This document shows positions 61,401 through 64,000 of a DNA stretch of 64,000 nucleotides, piece by piece. The DNA is from Protopterus annectens (taxonomy: Eukaryota; Chordata; Ceratodontiformes; Protopteridae). The position numbers were made by a program, and so were the translations under genes. The notes beneath the pieces are model-generated. The model was given only the letters and a program-made list of their open reading frames with translations. It ran no database searches and had not been told where the DNA came from. Every line of letters starts with the position of its first letter. Within the stretch, counting starts at the first letter, position 1. Where the stretch lies: NCBI RefSeq assembly GCF_019279795.1, contig NC_056744.1, positions 904,821,677 through 904,885,676 on the forward strand, given 5' to 3'.

Positions 61401-63300
61401 ATATGTGGATCACCTCCGAAGAGAGGGAATTGTCTCGGATTAAGGATGGAAGCGGAGTAACCATGCCGCCAACCTTAAGGACCTGAGAGACGGGTGAAAC
61501 TGTCCTGACCGATGAGTCAATAGGTCCGGCACTGGGTCCAAAAACCATGGACCTTCTACCGCATACCTCTGAAGGAAGGGAAACCAAACCTGACGAGGCC
61601 AGTGCGGGGCAATCAAAATCATTTCGCTCTCCAGGTAAATCGCCTTCTGTATCACCCTCGGCAGGAGGGGAACCAGAGGGAAGGCATAAAGAAGACCGGG
61701 GGGCCAAATGTGGGTCAGAGCATCCCTGGGAATCTGTCCCTGAGAGGGGATCAGAGTGAAGAACTCTGCACTTCGCATTGTGGGGGCTGGCAAACAAGTC
61801 GCAGCGAGGGAGACCCCATTTGGCGAAGATTTTCGCAGCCACTCTTTGGTTGAGGGACCACTCGTGGGGTAACAGAATGGTCCTGCTTAGTCTGTCTGCA
61901 ATCACATTGGATTTCCCCGGTATGTGCGTTGCCATTAGAAAGCGGTTGGTAGCTACCGCCCAGTGCCAAAGTCTCATGGCTTCTCTGCACAGTGGGTATG
62001 ACCTGGTTCCACCTTGCTTGTTTATATACCAAACCACCGACATGTTGTCGGATAGGATAGCAATCGGACCTTGCGGGAGAGCGTGATGCAGAGCTTGTAG
62101 TACCAAGAGTACCACTCATCTGCAGGATATTGATATGCAAATGCGCTTCCTGGAGTTTCCATGTGCTTTGGACCGATCTGTCCAGGAATGACCCCCGCCA
62201 CCCTACCTGGGAGGCGTCCGTGGTCACAGTGGCAATGGGGGATTGAGGAATAAAGGGTCGCCCCTGGTCGAGATTGGATCGGAGGAGCCACCAATGCAGA
62301 TCCCGACGGCAACTCTCCGTGATCATGACTAAGTGGTTCAAGAGGAGTTCCTGATAGGACCATTGAACCGACAGAAGCCATTGCAGAATTCGCATGTGGA
62401 GTCTGGCTAAGGGGACTAGGAGTATAGTTGATGCCATCGAGCCCAACAGTTGTAGGATCAGATGGGCCGGAGCTCTTGATAGGGGGAGACAGGATCTGAC
62501 TTGGTTTTGTAAAACCTGAATTCTTGCTGCCGGTAAGAAGGCGCATCCTTTTTGTATCTAACTCTGCGTCTATAAAAGTAATACGCTGAGATGGCTGTAG
62601 TACAGATTTTTGCCAATTGAACGTAATTCCCAAGAAACGGCCCAAGGTGACCGTGGCCATGAGCGCCTGAAATAGTAGATGCTTGGAGGTGGCAGTAAGG
62701 AGCCAGTCGTCTAGATAAGGAAACACTTGGAATCCTAGACTCCTCAGGTGAGCAGTCACCACTGCCAGACACTTGGTGAACACCCTGGGGGCTGTGGTGA
62801 GACCAAAGGGCAGTGCTCGGAACTGGAAATGACTGACTCCCAGGCGGAAGCGTAAATGTCTCCTGGACTCTTGACCTATCAGAATGTGATAGTAAGCGTC
62901 CTGGAGATCTACGGAGCACATCCATGCATCCTTCGCCAACAGTGGGAGAATGGATTGAAGGGTGACCCATTCGGAATTTGGACTTTTCCACAAAACGATT
63001 CAATGAACTGAGGTCCAAAATGGGCCTTAAGTCCCCTGTCTTTTTTGGCACCAAAAATAATCTTGAGTAAGTTCCTGATCCGATCTGGTCGGTGGGGACA
63101 GGCTGGATGACTCCTTTTTCTAGCAGCTTTGAAATCTCTATTGCTGCCTGATCCCGCTGACTGGGTGGCACGTCCAAAATTTCCCTTAAGGGAAGGGGGG
63201 GCTTGATGAAGGGGATGAGATAGCCTCCAGTTATAATCCGGAGCACCCACTGATCGCTGGTTATAGCTTCCCAAGCTTGTGGGTGTTCCGCAAAACGACC
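61400..63300 (-). pseudogene. pol (RT, RNase H, methyltransferase-like), OLD-5
   Basis: RT N-terminus in frame 63246-62458: VPPSQRDQAAIEISKLLEKGVIQPVP, GSGTYSRLFLVPKKTGDLRPILDL. Frame 62993-62022 continues with CSVDLQDAYYHILIGQ, HFQFRALPFGLTTAPRVFTK and FPYLDDWLLTATS (catalytic Asp pair), FIDAELDTKRMRL. RNase H: TTDASQVGWRGSFLD near 62200 and LSDNMSVVWYINKQGGTRSYPLCREAM near 62040. Then ADRLSRTILLPHEWSL, KWGLPRCDLFASPHN, YAFPLVPLLPRVI and IAPHWPRQVWFPFL at 61900-61550. Frames change near 62960, 62470, 62115 and 61780. Confidence 0.88.
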
Positions 63301-64000
63301 CCCGACTTAAGTCGGGCAACAACTCAGGGACGTTGAGTGTAGGAAGAACCACGAAAGGAATCGCGGTCTCCAGAGTTACGGGGGCCTCTGGGGCGGCGTC
63401 TTCCTGAATTCCCCCTCCCCCGCCTCTGGAGAGGGGATCACTGGGTGGAGTAGGGAAAGACCTCTGAGTTTTTCTGAACCACATTTTCCCTCCTCTCTGG
63501 GCCTTGGGGTAAGGCCTAGAGGGAGCGGAAAAGCGGGCCCCAACGGCAGTCAAGGTCTTGCCCTCCTGCTCGCACCGAGTTAGTGTGTCCTTCACCTTGG
63601 GTCCAAACAAAGATGACCCATCAAAGGCCGGCGAAGGAAGACTTGAAGGCCTCCGCAATGAACACAAGCGTAACCAGGCGTGTCTCCTGAGGGCAACGCC
63701 TGTTCCTGTTTACTCGCCTTCGCCGCATACGAAATGAGCCTCATGGACGAGTTTACAATGGAAAATAAGGTAGTCATCTGGGCGCCAACAGTGGGGGCTA
63801 GCGCCTCAGGTAGATTACCAGTGAGGGAGTCACTTAGCTCTTTAAGGAGGTCCCTTTGGAGCCTGGTAAAATGACATAAGTAATTCAGCAACCGTAACGT
63901 AAAGGCCGCTGAAGAAAGGGTACGCTTCCCGTACCTATCCATGCTCCTGGAATCCTTATTAGGAGGGTGGATAGACATTGAAGCCTCTGCCACGTCCTGC
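62909..64000 (-). pseudogene. gag, OLD-5, incomplete at window edge
   Basis: Frame 63993-63592: MDRYGKRTLSSAAFTLRLLNYLCHFTRLQ, AQMTTLFSIVNSSMRLISYAAKASKQEQA, then a shift; frame 63667-62909: FDGSSLFGPKVKDTLTRCEQEGKTLTAV, AQRGGKMWFRKTQRSFPTPPSDPLSRGGGGG. The latter frame continues through VGAPDYNWRLSHPLHQAP into RT sequence in a shifted frame. Its layout matches the gag core of OLD-1 and OLD-4; the N-terminal part lies outside the window. Confidence 0.75.

Larger units (their letters stand above)
59967..64000 (-). mobile_element. OLD-5: member of the divergent DIRS group, left part, 5' end outside window
   Basis: Left end AGTTATGTACTTACCATAACTT at 59967 (possibly starting a few bases earlier, at CTTTT). 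A left repeat unit, ICR, YR, pol and gag follow in the same order as in the main group. Despite the working name it is well preserved and inserted into DIRS-l. Confidence 0.88.

Noticed and set aside
1-64000. CRISPR array, operons, bacterial promoters or tRNA/rRNA genes
   Set aside because: The repeats are dispersed and long, genes have eukaryotic context (spliced exon, TATA promoters), and no cloverleaf or rRNA-like sequence was noticed.

Overview
This is a 64 kb piece of a very large, repeat-bloated eukaryotic genome, most probably a vertebrate. Its only host gene that I can recognise is one 138-bp exon on the minus strand at 55057-55194. It encodes part of the calponin-homology domain of a calponin, best matching calponin-3 (CNN3), with consensus splice sites on both sides. 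Everything else looks like intron or flanking DNA filled by DIRS-type tyrosine-recombinase retrotransposons. Such a load of DIRS elements is known from salamanders and some other giant-genome vertebrates, so an amphibian is my best guess, but this is inference.

Twelve copies of one DIRS clade (called DIRS-a to DIRS-l here) and five fragments or copies of older, divergent relatives (OLD-1 to OLD-5) are present, all coded on the minus strand. A full copy is about 5.5-5.7 kb. Read on the minus strand it has a 5' end with a right inverted terminal repeat (CRE-like site, TATA box, YY1-like site), then gag with a Cys/His zinc-finger region, then pol (reverse transcriptase, RNase H, Dam-like methyltransferase-like domain), then a tyrosine recombinase (YR) overlapping the end of pol, then an internal complementary region (ICR), and finally a left inverted repeat carrying the same promoter in the opposite direction. 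The ICR is the antisense copy of the head-to-tail junction of the two element ends, as expected for DIRS replication through circles.

Layout. 1-19099: DIRS-a, interrupted by DIRS-b (263-5817) and DIRS-c (6228-17372); DIRS-c is itself interrupted by DIRS-d (10967-16573). 19100-19479, 32454-32577 and 38244-39031: three collinear pieces of one old element (OLD-1), split by DIRS-e (19480-32453, holding DIRS-f, which holds DIRS-g) and DIRS-h (32578-38243). 39032-43376: OLD-2. 43377-48032: DIRS-i with DIRS-j nested in it and a deletion joining the two. 48033-50300: OLD-3. About 50590-53515: OLD-4. 53516-55458: host intron, the CNN3 exon and intron again, with microsatellites and a dispersed repeat. 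55459-59966: DIRS-k with DIRS-l nested in its left repeat. 59967-64000: OLD-5, running off the window.

Nearly all coding regions carry frameshifts, stops or deletions, so they are annotated as pseudogenes; DIRS-h, DIRS-d and OLD-5 are the least damaged. Empty-site comparisons between copies fix the element ends to within a base or two and show no target-site duplication, as expected for YR integration. Sub-gene boundaries are approximate where frames are broken.
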